Below, one piece after another: positions 1 through 9,577 of a DNA stretch of 53,359 nt (within the stretch, counting starts at the first letter, position 1; every line of letters begins with the position of its first letter). The notes beneath the pieces were generated by a model. It saw only the letters and a list, made by a program, of their open reading frames with translations, searched no databases and was not told the DNA's origin. Location of the stretch: NCBI GenBank assembly GCA_012729725.1, contig JAAYCO010000246.1:1-53359 (forward strand), written 5' to 3'. Source of the stretch: Planctomycetota bacterium (GTDB lineage: Bacteria; Planctomycetota; Phycisphaerae; SM23-33). Both the position numbers and the translations under genes were made by a program.

Positions 1-1057
1 AGCCGAAGGCGTTAAAAGCATTGTCGGTTGTTCCCGCGCGGTTTCCGCCGACGGTCGCCCCGGAGCTTGTCAGCCTGTCGGAATCGCCGCTGCCCCAGAT
101 GTACTCGCCCATAATCCTGGGCCGCATCGGAGCCTGAAAGAAGTATTCGACCATCAGGTCGTAGGCCATGGCGCAGATGTCGTCACGCGTGGCGGTGTTC
201 ACGCCGTTTCCGTAAGTCTCGCCCCATTCATAAACCAGCTCGGTGTTGTATCGCAGGTTGCGAATACCCATGCTGCCTTCGCTGCCGACGCCCAGGTAGC
301 GGCTGTCGTAACCGTAGCTCTGGGTGGCGTCGGTGGGCCTTGGCGAGGAATGATCATCGTTGACCAGAATATAGGCGAACGGCCTGTCGTGGCTGAGTCC
401 GCGATAGGCTACCTCGCCGCCGAAGAAACATCTGTCCTGCTCGTCATATATCCGCGGCGAGCGGTCGATGTTCTTCGTGTAGTCGATCGATTTGCCCATC
501 AGGGCCGAGGCTTCCCACTGGGCGCCGAGGTACTGAAGCTGAATCATGTCCAGCGGCATCGACAGCGTCAGTCCCGAGCCGATCGTCGCATATTCCCTTC
601 CCACCTTCACGTTGAGATGATAGGGAGGGGCAACGCCGCCGAGCTGTCGAACAAGCTGGCTGATGCTCAATTGATACCACGCGCGTTCAAGGCGGCAGTA
701 GTCGCTATCCCCCTTGTTGTGCTGGCCGCTGTTCCAGTCGTCCCAGTCGAGCAGATAGCGCACGTATGCGCGGTGCACGCCCGAAAGGTTGGCGCCCGCC
801 CAGAGGCGAAGCTGGTACTGCCTGAGCGTTTTGTTCTGATTGTTCTCGTCGTCGAAGTTGAAGTACCCGAAGGTTCCCCAGCCGCCGGCGTCGAATTCCC
901 GCTGGCGCAGGTCGAGAGCCTGCTGGTCCATTTGCACGCGGAGTTCCTCTTCGTATATGCGCAGGCCGTCCTGAGCCATCGCCGGCGCGGCGAAGGCCAG
1001 TGCAAGCAGAGCCAGGGCAATTCCGCGGCTTGTCCTGAAAAAAGACGTGTAAGCCAT
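1..1057 (-). CDS. Outer-membrane beta-barrel protein, alginate-export-like; 3' end runs off the window
   Basis: Reverse-strand frame is open from ATG at 1057 to the window edge. It encodes a signal peptide (MAYTSFFRTSRGIALALLALAFAAPAMAQ) and barrel-like segments (GTFGYFNFDDENNQNKTLRQYQLRLWAGANL..., FFQAPMRPRIMGEYIWGSGDSD). Not in the supplied ORF track because there is no stop in the window. Family is by eye. Confidence 0.7.
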   Translation of the reverse strand, partial: MAYTSFFRTSRGIALALLALAFAAPAMAQDGLRIYEEELRVQMDQQALDLRQREFDAGGWGTFGYFNFDDENNQNKTLRQYQLRLWAGANLSGVHRAYVRYLLDWDDWNSGQHNKGDSDYCRLERAWYQLSISQLVRQLGGVAPPYHLNVKVGREYATIGSGLTLSMPLDMIQLQYLGAQWEASALMGKSIDYTKNIDRSPRIYDEQDRCFFGGEVAYRGLSHDRPFAYILVNDDHSSPRPTDATQSYGYDSRYLGVGSEGSMGIRNLRYNTELVYEWGETYGNGVNTATRDDICAMAYDLMVEYFFQAPMRPRIMGEYIWGSGDSDRLTSSGATVGGNRAGTTDNAFNAFG

Positions 1058-1189
1058 GATCATCCTTCCTGAAGCGGATATTGAATATCAGTTAAGCGTC
1101 ACATGCAAGCCAAAAGATTGCCCGCCCATGGGCCCGCAAGCGACGCCGGGCGGTTGTAAAAAGTCCGGCGGCGCGTATGCTTCTTGTGT

Positions 1190-2080
1190 ATGCAGACATT
1201 AGCCCAGATTCGCGCTTTGCTTGAAGAGGCGGGCCTTTCCCCGCGCCGGATGTTCGGCCAGAACTTCCTGATAGACCTTAATCTAATGAACAAGGTGCTG
1301 GAATTGGCCGACGTTGATCCGTCGCAACCCGTGCTGGAAGTCGGTCCCGGCACCGGTTCGCTGACGGAGGCGCTGCTTGAGACCGGCGCAAAAGTGGTGG
1401 CGGTCGAAATAGACCGCGGCCTGCATGCATTGCTTGCCAATCGATTCGCCGACAGGCCCAACATCAGGCTGATTCACGCGGACATCCTTGCCGGAAAGCA
1501 TGCCGTCAACCCAGCCGTGCTTGGCGAGCTTGGCTCGGCTGCACAGCTTGTTTCGAATCTTCCATACAACATAGCGACACCGCTGGTCGCGCAGTGCCTG
1601 CTGGACACGTGGTCGGCAATGCACGGCGAGAGCGGCTTGTGCCGATTCTCGCGCCTGACGTTCACCGTGCAACTGGAAGTCGCCCAACGGATGTCCGCCG
1701 GCCCGGGTGATGAGGAATACGGGCCAATCAGCGTGCTGGCGGGGCTTCTGGGCAGGATGACGGTTGGGCCTGTAATCCCCGCCACTGCGTTCTGGCCCCA
1801 GCCGAAGGTTAACAGCAGGATACTGAGGATCGACTTCGACGAGCAGGCGGCGGATCGGATAAAAAACGCCGCCGATCTTGCCCAGATCATCTTCCTGGCG
1901 TTCAACCAGCGTCGAAAGCAAATCGGCCCCATTCTTCAACGTCGGCTCGAAGGCGCTACTGGGGCCGATGTGGAAGCAGCGCTCAAGCTTGCCGGCGTCG
2001 AACCCCAACAGCGAGCCCAGAGCATCAAGCCCGAGCAGTTCATGCTGATTGCAAACAGCCTTCCTCAAACGCCTCGATAA
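1190..2080 (+). CDS. rsmA: 16S rRNA (adenine1518-N6/adenine1519-N6)-dimethyltransferase
   Basis: RRMFGQNFLID and VLEVGPGTGSLTEALLETGAKVVAVEID (SAM motif), then NLPYNIATPL motif. Start taken as the second Met of the 1184 ORF. Confidence 0.95.
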   Translation: MQTLAQIRALLEEAGLSPRRMFGQNFLIDLNLMNKVLELADVDPSQPVLEVGPGTGSLTEALLETGAKVVAVEIDRGLHALLANRFADRPNIRLIHADILAGKHAVNPAVLGELGSAAQLVSNLPYNIATPLVAQCLLDTWSAMHGESGLCRFSRLTFTVQLEVAQRMSAGPGDEEYGPISVLAGLLGRMTVGPVIPATAFWPQPKVNSRILRIDFDEQAADRIKNAADLAQIIFLAFNQRRKQIGPILQRRLEGATGADVEAALKLAGVEPQQRAQSIKPEQFMLIANSLPQTPR

Positions 2081-3653
2081 GATGATCGAAGATCAGCGAT
2101 GCGTTGTGCTGCGCGCACTCGGGCGTCATCCATGTCAGAGCCCAGTCGGTGAATTGCCTTCTGAGGCTCTTGCTTAGCGAGATCATCTCGTCGGCGCCGC
2201 GGGTGGCTCGATTCTCGAAGATGGCGAAGAGTTCCTGCCCCAGATCGTTCATCTTCAATTGCATGTCCCCGGCGAGCAGCCACTGGGCCACAACTTCCCG
2301 GCCCCGCTGGGTTGTCACCTTCAACGAGAACTGCTTCATCAGCTCGATCCCCTCGGTAATCGGCCCGCGGGCGTCGAGCAGTTGCTGCTTGAGATGCGGG
2401 TAAGACAGATTCTCATCATCCGTTTCGCGCCAGAATCGCATGCATTTGAACGCATAGTCCTTGGGCGGCAGGGTTGAGTCTTTCAATCGGTTCCATTGAA
2501 TGCCCGAACCGACCTGCGAGCCGCTGACTCCGAAGACGAAGTACTGGCTGATCATGTCGGCCGCCTTGATGAAATCCGATGGATCGACGCCGAAGAGGTC
2601 TTTGCCCGCGATGGCGGCAGCCTCATCCGCGCTTGTGTCGGGGTTATTCCTGGCCGCCGGCTCCAGGGCCAGCAGAAGCTCTTGCAGATCAAGGCTGTTT
2701 ATGCGAACCGCCCAGCTTGTTACGCAATGGCCAAGGATTCCGGTATTGGCGGCCTTTTTCGCTGCGCCGGCGATGTTTCCCACGTGCAGTCCGTGGCGGG
2801 GGCAGAAGAGGCTTTCGAGGCCGCAGCGCGATGAACTGCACAGCACCACCTCGTAGCCGAGCCGCTTGAGCATGTCCACGGCGTAGAAGCTCCTGATCCT
2901 GCCGTTTTCGTCAAGCAGTTCGGGAATTTTCTTGAGTAGCGCTGAGTCTATCTTCTCCAGGTCGCGCCAGCCTTCTCCCCAGATCCGGGCCTGTTTGGGC
3001 GATTGGTCGTTGTCCCAGTAGTTCCAGTCCCAGATGACGAAGTTCTTGTCGATGGCCTCGACCTGGTCCGGGTGGTGCATCACCATGTCGCACCAGATTC
3101 CGGGCCTCGCTCCGGCGGCGATGGCGGGGGCGGCCACTTCCTTGATATGGTTGGCGTAAAGCTTGTTGGGTCCGATGCTCTGGGCCGCCGACCTGCACTT
3201 GGGGCACGTGGCGAAGACGTACGCCTCGTCGCCGCCGAAATGAAAGTACCTCACCTTTCCGAACAGGTCCATGTACTCGGCTGTCAGCGTCCGCAGGAAA
3301 TCCTTCGCCTGTTGGCTGCTTGTGCAGTAGCAGTCGATCCTGTCCGGCTGTTCTCGCAGGTGGGCGTACGACGGGTGCTTCATGATGTACTCGCCGTGCC
3401 CGACGGTCTGGAGCAGTGGTATTGGCTCAAGCCCCAGCTCTTGAGAGTAATTCAGAATCGAGGCGAACTGCTTCTTGCTCATTGCCTCGCTCCAGCAGGC
3501 GTCGGGGCATGTATCCAACTGAACCTTGTCTTCCAACTCCCACAGGACGGCGTTGTAGCCCATTTTTGCGATGCGGGCCAGAAGCGACCGCAGGTAGTCC
3601 TGGCGGTAACAGACGAAGTTCATGTCCACGTGAAAGATGGTCAGCGGCGGCAC
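2040..3653 (-). CDS. GH20-like glycoside hydrolase (beta-hexosaminidase-type TIM barrel)
   Basis: MGYNAVLWELEDKV..., LEPIPLLQTVGHGEY and FHFGGDEAYVF (GGDE catalytic motif). Probable GTG start at 3653, preceded by AGGAGA at 6-nt spacing, rather than the 3818 ATG of the ORF track. Confidence 0.8.
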   Translation of the reverse strand: MPPLTIFHVDMNFVCYRQDYLRSLLARIAKMGYNAVLWELEDKVQLDTCPDACWSEAMSKKQFASILNYSQELGLEPIPLLQTVGHGEYIMKHPSYAHLREQPDRIDCYCTSSQQAKDFLRTLTAEYMDLFGKVRYFHFGGDEAYVFATCPKCRSAAQSIGPNKLYANHIKEVAAPAIAAGARPGIWCDMVMHHPDQVEAIDKNFVIWDWNYWDNDQSPKQARIWGEGWRDLEKIDSALLKKIPELLDENGRIRSFYAVDMLKRLGYEVVLCSSSRCGLESLFCPRHGLHVGNIAGAAKKAANTGILGHCVTSWAVRINSLDLQELLLALEPAARNNPDTSADEAAAIAGKDLFGVDPSDFIKAADMISQYFVFGVSGSQVGSGIQWNRLKDSTLPPKDYAFKCMRFWRETDDENLSYPHLKQQLLDARGPITEGIELMKQFSLKVTTQRGREVVAQWLLAGDMQLKMNDLGQELFAIFENRATRGADEMISLSKSLRRQFTDWALTWMTPECAQHNASLIFDHLIEAFEEGCLQSA

Positions 3654-3839
3654 GTTGTTGTCTCCTGAAGTATCATGACAGTCCAATGAGCCGCCGAATA
3701 TACACGACGGTGCGGGATTTTGCAGGATAAACTCACAGACGCCGCCGGCGATGGCGGCGAAGTTCATCTTTCCTTGCTTGATGATGAAGCGTAAAGTAGA
3801 TTGTAGTTGTACTTGCATTGTTTAGAGGAAGGCGCAGTA

Positions 3840-5258
3840 ATGGCGGACCAGACCACAACAGGCAGCGGATCAAAGTTCTTTGCACGAGCCGAACAGGTTG
3901 CTGAAACTGGTAATTGGGATTTCGCGATAGAGATGTATCTGGAGGGGATTCAGCGCGAGCCTTCCAATCTCGAGCGCGGACACAAGCCCCTTCGCGAGGT
4001 CGCACTCAAGCGAACCGCAATGGGCCAGAAACCCGCCGGACTGCTGGAGCAGCTCAAGCGGCGGGGAACCAAGGATCCAATCGAAACCCTCATCAACGCC
4101 GAGTATCTGCTTTCGAAGGAACCGGGGTCGATCGGGCAGATGATTGCGGTTCTTAAGGCAGCCCAGAACGCCAAGTTGAACGACGTCGTCAACTGGATAT
4201 GCGACATACTGTTCGACGCCCAGCAACTCGCCAAGCGCAAGGACAAGCGAGTGCTGCTTCAGATTACGCAGGCCTGGCACGACATTGAAAGATACGAATC
4301 GGCCGCCAAGGCCTGCAATCTTGCGCACCAGACCGACCCCAACGACCAGCAGGTGATCGACATCCTTAAGGATCTGGTCACAAAGGCGACCATCCAGAAG
4401 GGCAAGTACGACGGCAAGAGCGACTTCACGCAGAATGTCCGCGACGCCGAGAAGCAAAAAGAACTCGCCGAAGGCGATCGCATGGTGCAGACCGCCGACT
4501 TCGTCAAGTCGCAGATAGACAAGGCGCGGCAGGAGTACCTTCTCAACCAGAAGGTCGAGGGCAAGATAAACTCGTTTGTCGATTATCTTCTTAAGACCGA
4601 GGATGAGACTTTCGAGAACGAAGCGATCGACGTTCTCGCCAAGGCGCATCAGGATAGCGGGTCATATCGTTACAAGAGCCGCATAGGCGACGTTCGCATC
4701 CGCCAGATGAACCGCCGTTACCGCAAGCTGCTTGAATCAGGCGACAAGGCAGCGGCCGCCGAACAGGCGCGAAGCCTTCTTGCCTTCGAGCTTGAGGAAT
4801 TCACCGAGCGGTCGGTCAACTATCCCACCGACCTGGGCATCAAGTTCGAACTGGGCAGGCGGCAACTGCTGGCGGGCAAGCTGGACGAGGCGATAGGATC
4901 GTTCCAGCAGGCCCAGCGCGATCCGCGACGCCACCTGCGGGCGATGAACTACCTTGGCCAGTCATTCGCCGCCAAAGGCTGGTACACCGAGGCTGCCGAG
5001 ACTTTTGAGAAGGCCCTCGAAGAGGAAATGGGCGAAGATCGCGCCAAGGAAATACGCTACAACTTCGGCGACGTCGTCGAGAAGATCGGCGATGGCAGGC
5101 ACTCGGCTGCGGAGAAGATGGCGCAGTATGAAAAGGCCCGCGACCAGTTCTCGGCGGTTGCCCAGATAGACTACGGCTACAAGGACGTCAGAACCCGCGT
5201 CGAGAATCTTCGCAAGAAGATCGAACAGGCCCGCAACGATTCCGCCTCGCAGCAGTAG
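3840..5258 (+). CDS. Tetratricopeptide-repeat protein
   Basis: Helical repeat segments (GNWDFAIEMYLEGIQREPSN, GKLDEAIGSFQQAQRDPRRHLRAMNYLGQSFAAKGWYTEAAETFEKAL). GAGGAAGG RBS precedes ATG 3840. Confidence 0.85.
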   Translation: MADQTTTGSGSKFFARAEQVAETGNWDFAIEMYLEGIQREPSNLERGHKPLREVALKRTAMGQKPAGLLEQLKRRGTKDPIETLINAEYLLSKEPGSIGQMIAVLKAAQNAKLNDVVNWICDILFDAQQLAKRKDKRVLLQITQAWHDIERYESAAKACNLAHQTDPNDQQVIDILKDLVTKATIQKGKYDGKSDFTQNVRDAEKQKELAEGDRMVQTADFVKSQIDKARQEYLLNQKVEGKINSFVDYLLKTEDETFENEAIDVLAKAHQDSGSYRYKSRIGDVRIRQMNRRYRKLLESGDKAAAAEQARSLLAFELEEFTERSVNYPTDLGIKFELGRRQLLAGKLDEAIGSFQQAQRDPRRHLRAMNYLGQSFAAKGWYTEAAETFEKALEEEMGEDRAKEIRYNFGDVVEKIGDGRHSAAEKMAQYEKARDQFSAVAQIDYGYKDVRTRVENLRKKIEQARNDSASQQ

Positions 5259-5268
5259 ACTGCGTGAA

Positions 5269-5862
5269 TCACTTCAGCCAGAGGCTCGCAACGGCTGCGA
5301 TCAGGACCGCCAGAAGCGCGATCATCGCCCACAGCAGCCTTTCGAGTCTTCGGGCGCTGCGCGTCCAGCCTTCAATGGCCTCGTCTCTGCTGCCGGCAAG
5401 GCGATCGCGAATCTGCTCCATCAGCTCAACGTGAGCGTAGTTCCCTCGGTTGGAATTCTCGATCGCCTCTGAAAGCTTATTCATGCAAGACGCGGCCCGA
5501 GTATCGTCTTCCTGCCCGGAGCTCAACGCAGCCTGGATCTCGACAAGCAGGTCGAGCTGCTTTTCACCCTTGGAGTTCATCTCCTCCAGCAGCGGCACGA
5601 GCCGGTCTTCATCCTGTCGCATGGACGCCTGAAGGCGTTCGGTTTGTGAAACGCCCTTCAGCACCGCCTCGCGAAGGGAAGCAATGGAATCGGGCAACTG
5701 CTGCATTCTCACAAGCGCCGACTGAAGCAGGACCGGAAGCTCGACTACTACCGGCGGATTGGGCGAAGACGCTGCCTTGCTTGACGACGCCTCGCCGGGC
5801 AAACTTCCTGAACACCGTTTGAAATAACTTGCGAGCCGGGCGAAGAAGCTGTTGTTCGGCAT
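5269..5862 (-). CDS. Hypothetical protein with a C-terminal transmembrane helix
   Basis: ORF with RBS AGGAG before ATG 5862 (MPNNSFFARLASYFKRC...); C-terminal LLWAMIALLAVLIAAVASLWLK. Confidence 0.65.
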   Translation of the reverse strand: MPNNSFFARLASYFKRCSGSLPGEASSSKAASSPNPPVVVELPVLLQSALVRMQQLPDSIASLREAVLKGVSQTERLQASMRQDEDRLVPLLEEMNSKGEKQLDLLVEIQAALSSGQEDDTRAASCMNKLSEAIENSNRGNYAHVELMEQIRDRLAGSRDEAIEGWTRSARRLERLLWAMIALLAVLIAAVASLWLK

Positions 5863-5986
5863 GCAATTCTCCTGACTGACGTGTGCAACCGGCCAACGCG
5901 GCACACAGGCTGTGCCCCGGCTTGACACCGTTACAGGGGAACTCTACCATCACTCACCTGGCGCTTCAAGGATAGCCTTAATCTAC

Positions 5987-6934
5987 ATGAGCTTTCAAAA
6001 ACCATGCATCACAGGCCTGGACAACCTTCCGCCCTCCGTTTGCGGGTGCGTGCTTACCATAGGCAACTTCGACGGAGTGCATCTGGGCCATCAAAGCATA
6101 TTGGCTCGCGCTAAGGTGTTGGCTGCGCAAAGCAATGCGCCGCTTGTTGTTATGACGTTCGAGCCGCACCCTGATCTGGTGCTTCGGCCCAAAGATGCGC
6201 CCAAACGGCTGACCCATCTGGACACCCGCTGCTGCCTCCTGCACGACGCCGGCGCGGACATAATCGTCGTCGCGCAAGCCACCTGCGAATTGCTGAGCCT
6301 TGAGGCCAGGGCGTTCATCGATCGCATACTGGTTCGCAGTTTTTCGCCGAGCCATATCGTCGAGGGCAAGAATTTTCGTTTCGGCAAGGGACGCGCGGGG
6401 AATATTCAAACGCTTCGGGACGCCGCAGGCGTGCTTGGCTTCGGCGTACACGACGTCGATCCGCTGATGATGGACATCGAGGGACATGGAACGGTTCGAG
6501 TGTCCAGCACGCTGATTCGCAACCTGGTGGCCGCGGGGGATGTGAAATCCGCCCACCGCTGCCTGGGCCGGCCGTACGCGCTTGTCGGACCCGTCGTGGC
6601 GGGCGCGGGCAGGGGCAGGATTCTGGAGTTTCCAACCGCCAACCTTTCGCCCGGCGAGCAGGTGCTGCCGGCCGACGGCGTTTATGCGGCAAAGGCCCAG
6701 ATCAACGGCCAGTCGTTCATGTCGGCAGTGAGCATCGGCACAAAGCCCACGTTCGGACCTTCGGACCGAACAATCGAAGCCTTCCTGATTGACGCCTCCG
6801 GCGACTTCTACAATCAGGAGATGACGCTGCACTTTATGGATCGGCTGAGGGAACAGCGAAAATTCGCCAACGCCGAGGAACTCAAACACCAGATTGCCCA
6901 GGATGTGCAACGGGTCAGAGAGCATAATGACTGA
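5987..6934 (+). CDS. ribF: Bifunctional riboflavin kinase/FAD synthetase
   Basis: VLTIGNFDGVHLGHQSIL, TFEPHPDLVL, and riboflavin-kinase domain GRILEFPTANL...ADGVYA. Confidence 0.95.
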   Translation: MSFQKPCITGLDNLPPSVCGCVLTIGNFDGVHLGHQSILARAKVLAAQSNAPLVVMTFEPHPDLVLRPKDAPKRLTHLDTRCCLLHDAGADIIVVAQATCELLSLEARAFIDRILVRSFSPSHIVEGKNFRFGKGRAGNIQTLRDAAGVLGFGVHDVDPLMMDIEGHGTVRVSSTLIRNLVAAGDVKSAHRCLGRPYALVGPVVAGAGRGRILEFPTANLSPGEQVLPADGVYAAKAQINGQSFMSAVSIGTKPTFGPSDRTIEAFLIDASGDFYNQEMTLHFMDRLREQRKFANAEELKHQIAQDVQRVREHND

Positions 6935-7907
6935 GTTCGACACGATAGTTGACCGTCTTCGAACGGCGGGCAAAATACTGTTCGTCACCCACGCCCGGCC
7001 GGACGGCGACGGAATCGGCAGCGGCAGCGCCATGACGATTTCCGCGCTTCTTGCGGGCAAGGAAGCAATGTTTCTTATTCCCGACGCACTGCCCGAGACA
7101 TACGCGTTTCTGCCGCCCGCGCCGCCGGCCAGCGCTGAAGACTTCAACCGCCTCGCGCAGTGGGCGGACCTGATAGTCATTGTCGATACCTCCGTCCCGG
7201 CCCAATTGACAGGGCTGGATTTCTCGGCGGAGTGGATAAAGGCCAAGACAGTCGCCGTCGATCATCACGTCACCAGCGGCGATATAGCCTCGGTGCTGTG
7301 GACCGATCCGACGGCGTCGGCTGCGGGGATCATGGCCGGCGAGCTGATCAAGGCGTTGAATTGGCCGATGGACGAACGATGCGCGGAATCGCTCTCGGCA
7401 GCGGTGTTGAGCGACACGGGCTGGCTGCGGTTTTCGAACACTGACGCGCGTTCGCTGCGCGCGCTGGCCGACTGGACGTTGCTTGGCTTCCAGCCCGACC
7501 GCCTGTACCGTAAGCTGTACCAGAATGATCGCCCGACGCGAATTCGGCTGGCTGCCAGGGCGCTGTCCAGCCTCGAACTGCTTGAAGGCGACCGCATAGC
7601 CGTGATGACTCTTCGCAGGCAGGACTTCCAGCAGATCGGCGCTAGCGCCGACGAAACCGAGAACCTCGTCAATGAAGCATTGCGTATATCCAGCGTGGTC
7701 ATCGCCATGCTTCTGGTCGAGCAGGACGGCCAGACCCGGGTCAGTCTTCGCAGCAGGGAAGAGGCGAACGTTGCCCAGATCGCCGCGCAATTCGGCGGCG
7801 GCGGGCACGCCAGGGCAGCGGGGTTGAGATCGAGCGACGACCCGGACAGCCTCAAGACGAAGCTGCTGGGTGCCTGCGCGGCGCAATTGAGCGGAGCAAC
7901 CGGATAA
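6927..7907 (+). CDS. DHH-family phosphoesterase (NrnA-like oligoribonuclease/pAp phosphatase)
   Basis: THARPDGDGIGSGSAM, VDHH motif, C-terminal FGGGGHARAAG (DHHA1). Overlaps the ribF stop. Confidence 0.93.
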   Translation: MTEFDTIVDRLRTAGKILFVTHARPDGDGIGSGSAMTISALLAGKEAMFLIPDALPETYAFLPPAPPASAEDFNRLAQWADLIVIVDTSVPAQLTGLDFSAEWIKAKTVAVDHHVTSGDIASVLWTDPTASAAGIMAGELIKALNWPMDERCAESLSAAVLSDTGWLRFSNTDARSLRALADWTLLGFQPDRLYRKLYQNDRPTRIRLAARALSSLELLEGDRIAVMTLRRQDFQQIGASADETENLVNEALRISSVVIAMLLVEQDGQTRVSLRSREEANVAQIAAQFGGGGHARAAGLRSSDDPDSLKTKLLGACAAQLSGATG

Positions 7908-7909
7908 AC

Positions 7910-8173
7910 ATGACGATAAAAGAATTTCAGGACTTCATACTCAATCAGTACGGCAAGCGAGACAAAGAGCGAGGCACGCCCGCGACTTTCCTGTGGTTTA
8001 TGGAAGAGGTTGGCGAACTTGCCTCCGCACTTGCGGGCGACGACGAACATAATAAGGAAGAGGAATTCGCCGACGTGTTCGCCTGGTTGTGCACGCTGGC
8101 CAACATAAACGGCGTTGATATTCAGAAAGCCATAGAGAAGTACACAGTCAAGGGCGTCGAGGGGTTCAAGTAA
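7910..8173 (+). CDS. MazG-like nucleotide pyrophosphohydrolase
   Basis: 87 aa; WFMEEVGELASALAGDDEHNKEEEFADVFAWLCTLAN (EExxE...ExxD pattern). Confidence 0.85.
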   Translation: MTIKEFQDFILNQYGKRDKERGTPATFLWFMEEVGELASALAGDDEHNKEEEFADVFAWLCTLANINGVDIQKAIEKYTVKGVEGFK

Positions 8174-8226
8174 TCGTTGGGCGATATCGGCCCCTCTGGT
8201 GCGATTGACCCCGACAGCGGAGCATT

Positions 8227-9573
8227 ATGACCGGATTGATGCTGAATTTTGCGTATGCGGCGGGCCTGGGCGTTACCAGCCCGCTTTGGCTTTACCGCCT
8301 TGTTCGCCACGGGCGCTACCGCAGCGGGTGGCGGCAACGGCTGGGCAATGCGCCCATCAGATACGGTCTTCAGCCGGCAATATGGATCCACGGCGTAAGC
8401 CTCGGAGAGATCAACGCCGCAAAAACGCTGGTGAACGAGTTGCACAGCCAACTGCCCGATTATCGGGTGGTCGTGTCGTCCACGACGGACACGGGCATGG
8501 CCGCCGCCACAAGGCTTTTCGCCGCGGACCACAAGGTTTTTCACTGGCCTCTGGATTTCACGTTCGCCGTGAAGCGAGCGCTCGATCACGTCCGGCCCGA
8601 GTTGGTCATCCTGATGGAAGGCGAGCTTTGGCCCAACTTCCTGGAAACCTGCCGGCGCCGGGGCATTCATGTTGCCGTGGTGAATGCGCGTCTGAGTCCC
8701 ACCAAGGGCTACCCTCGTTATCGCAGGGTGGCGCCGCTGGTCAGAAGGCTGTTGTTCAGCAAGCTCTCGGCAGTGGGCGTGCAGGATGAAACGTATGCTC
8801 AGCGGTTCGCCGAACTTGGCGTGCCGTCCGAGAGGCTGCACGTCACGGGCATGCTGAAGTACGATTCAGCCCACATCGGCGATGATGTGCCGCACAAGGA
8901 TGCGCTCGCATCCGCGATGGGAATCAGGCAGGATTGCCAGTTGCTTGTGGCGGGTGGAACCGGCGAGGGCGAAGAGAGCATCGTTCTGAACGCGTGGGCC
9001 GACGCCGCCAGGCGGCATCCGTCGCTTCGCCTGTGCATAGTGCCCCGCAAACCCGAGCGATTTGAAGAAGTCGCCAGGCTGATCAAGTCGGCGGGCCATG
9101 AGTTGGTGCGTCGGTCGGATCATCCCGATGGCGCAGCGCCGGCGTCGTCGCAATCGGCAGTGCTGCTTGGCGACACGATGGGCGAGCTGCGCAAGTTTTA
9201 CGCGTTGGCGTCGAGCATTTTCGTTGGCAGGTCTCTGGTGAACGAAGGCGGATCGGATATGATAGAGGCCGCCGCCGTGGGCAAGCCGACGTGCTTTGGC
9301 CCGCACACGTTCAATTTTCCGCAGGCCGACGAGCTTGCAGCCAACGGATGCCGCCGGTTGGTTGACGGGGCGGATCTGGCCAAATGCATCTGCGAGTGGT
9401 TAAATGATCCCGCCGCCGCCCAGGCGGAGGGCCAAAAGGCCCGGCGGTTCATCGAGAACAAACAGGGCGCGACGCGGCGGAACGTCGAGATGATCTGCCG
9501 CCTGCTGGGCAGAACGCCCGCTGCAGCGCCCGGGGCGATTGCCACCGAGGCAATCAAACAGCAAGTGGTGTAG
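8227..9573 (+). CDS. waaA: 3-deoxy-D-manno-octulosonic acid (Kdo) transferase
   Basis: IWIHGVSLGEINAAKTLVNEL, LMEGELWPNFL, VGRSLVNEGGSDMIEAAAVGKPTCFGPHTFNF. Confidence 0.93.
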   Translation: MTGLMLNFAYAAGLGVTSPLWLYRLVRHGRYRSGWRQRLGNAPIRYGLQPAIWIHGVSLGEINAAKTLVNELHSQLPDYRVVVSSTTDTGMAAATRLFAADHKVFHWPLDFTFAVKRALDHVRPELVILMEGELWPNFLETCRRRGIHVAVVNARLSPTKGYPRYRRVAPLVRRLLFSKLSAVGVQDETYAQRFAELGVPSERLHVTGMLKYDSAHIGDDVPHKDALASAMGIRQDCQLLVAGGTGEGEESIVLNAWADAARRHPSLRLCIVPRKPERFEEVARLIKSAGHELVRRSDHPDGAAPASSQSAVLLGDTMGELRKFYALASSIFVGRSLVNEGGSDMIEAAAVGKPTCFGPHTFNFPQADELAANGCRRLVDGADLAKCICEWLNDPAAAQAEGQKARRFIENKQGATRRNVEMICRLLGRTPAAAPGAIATEAIKQQVV

Positions 9574-9577
9574 CAAT

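Noticed and set aside
5978-7246. 422-aa reverse ORF across ribF and nrnA
   Set aside because: Antisense to two genes with strong motifs; no recognisable domain.
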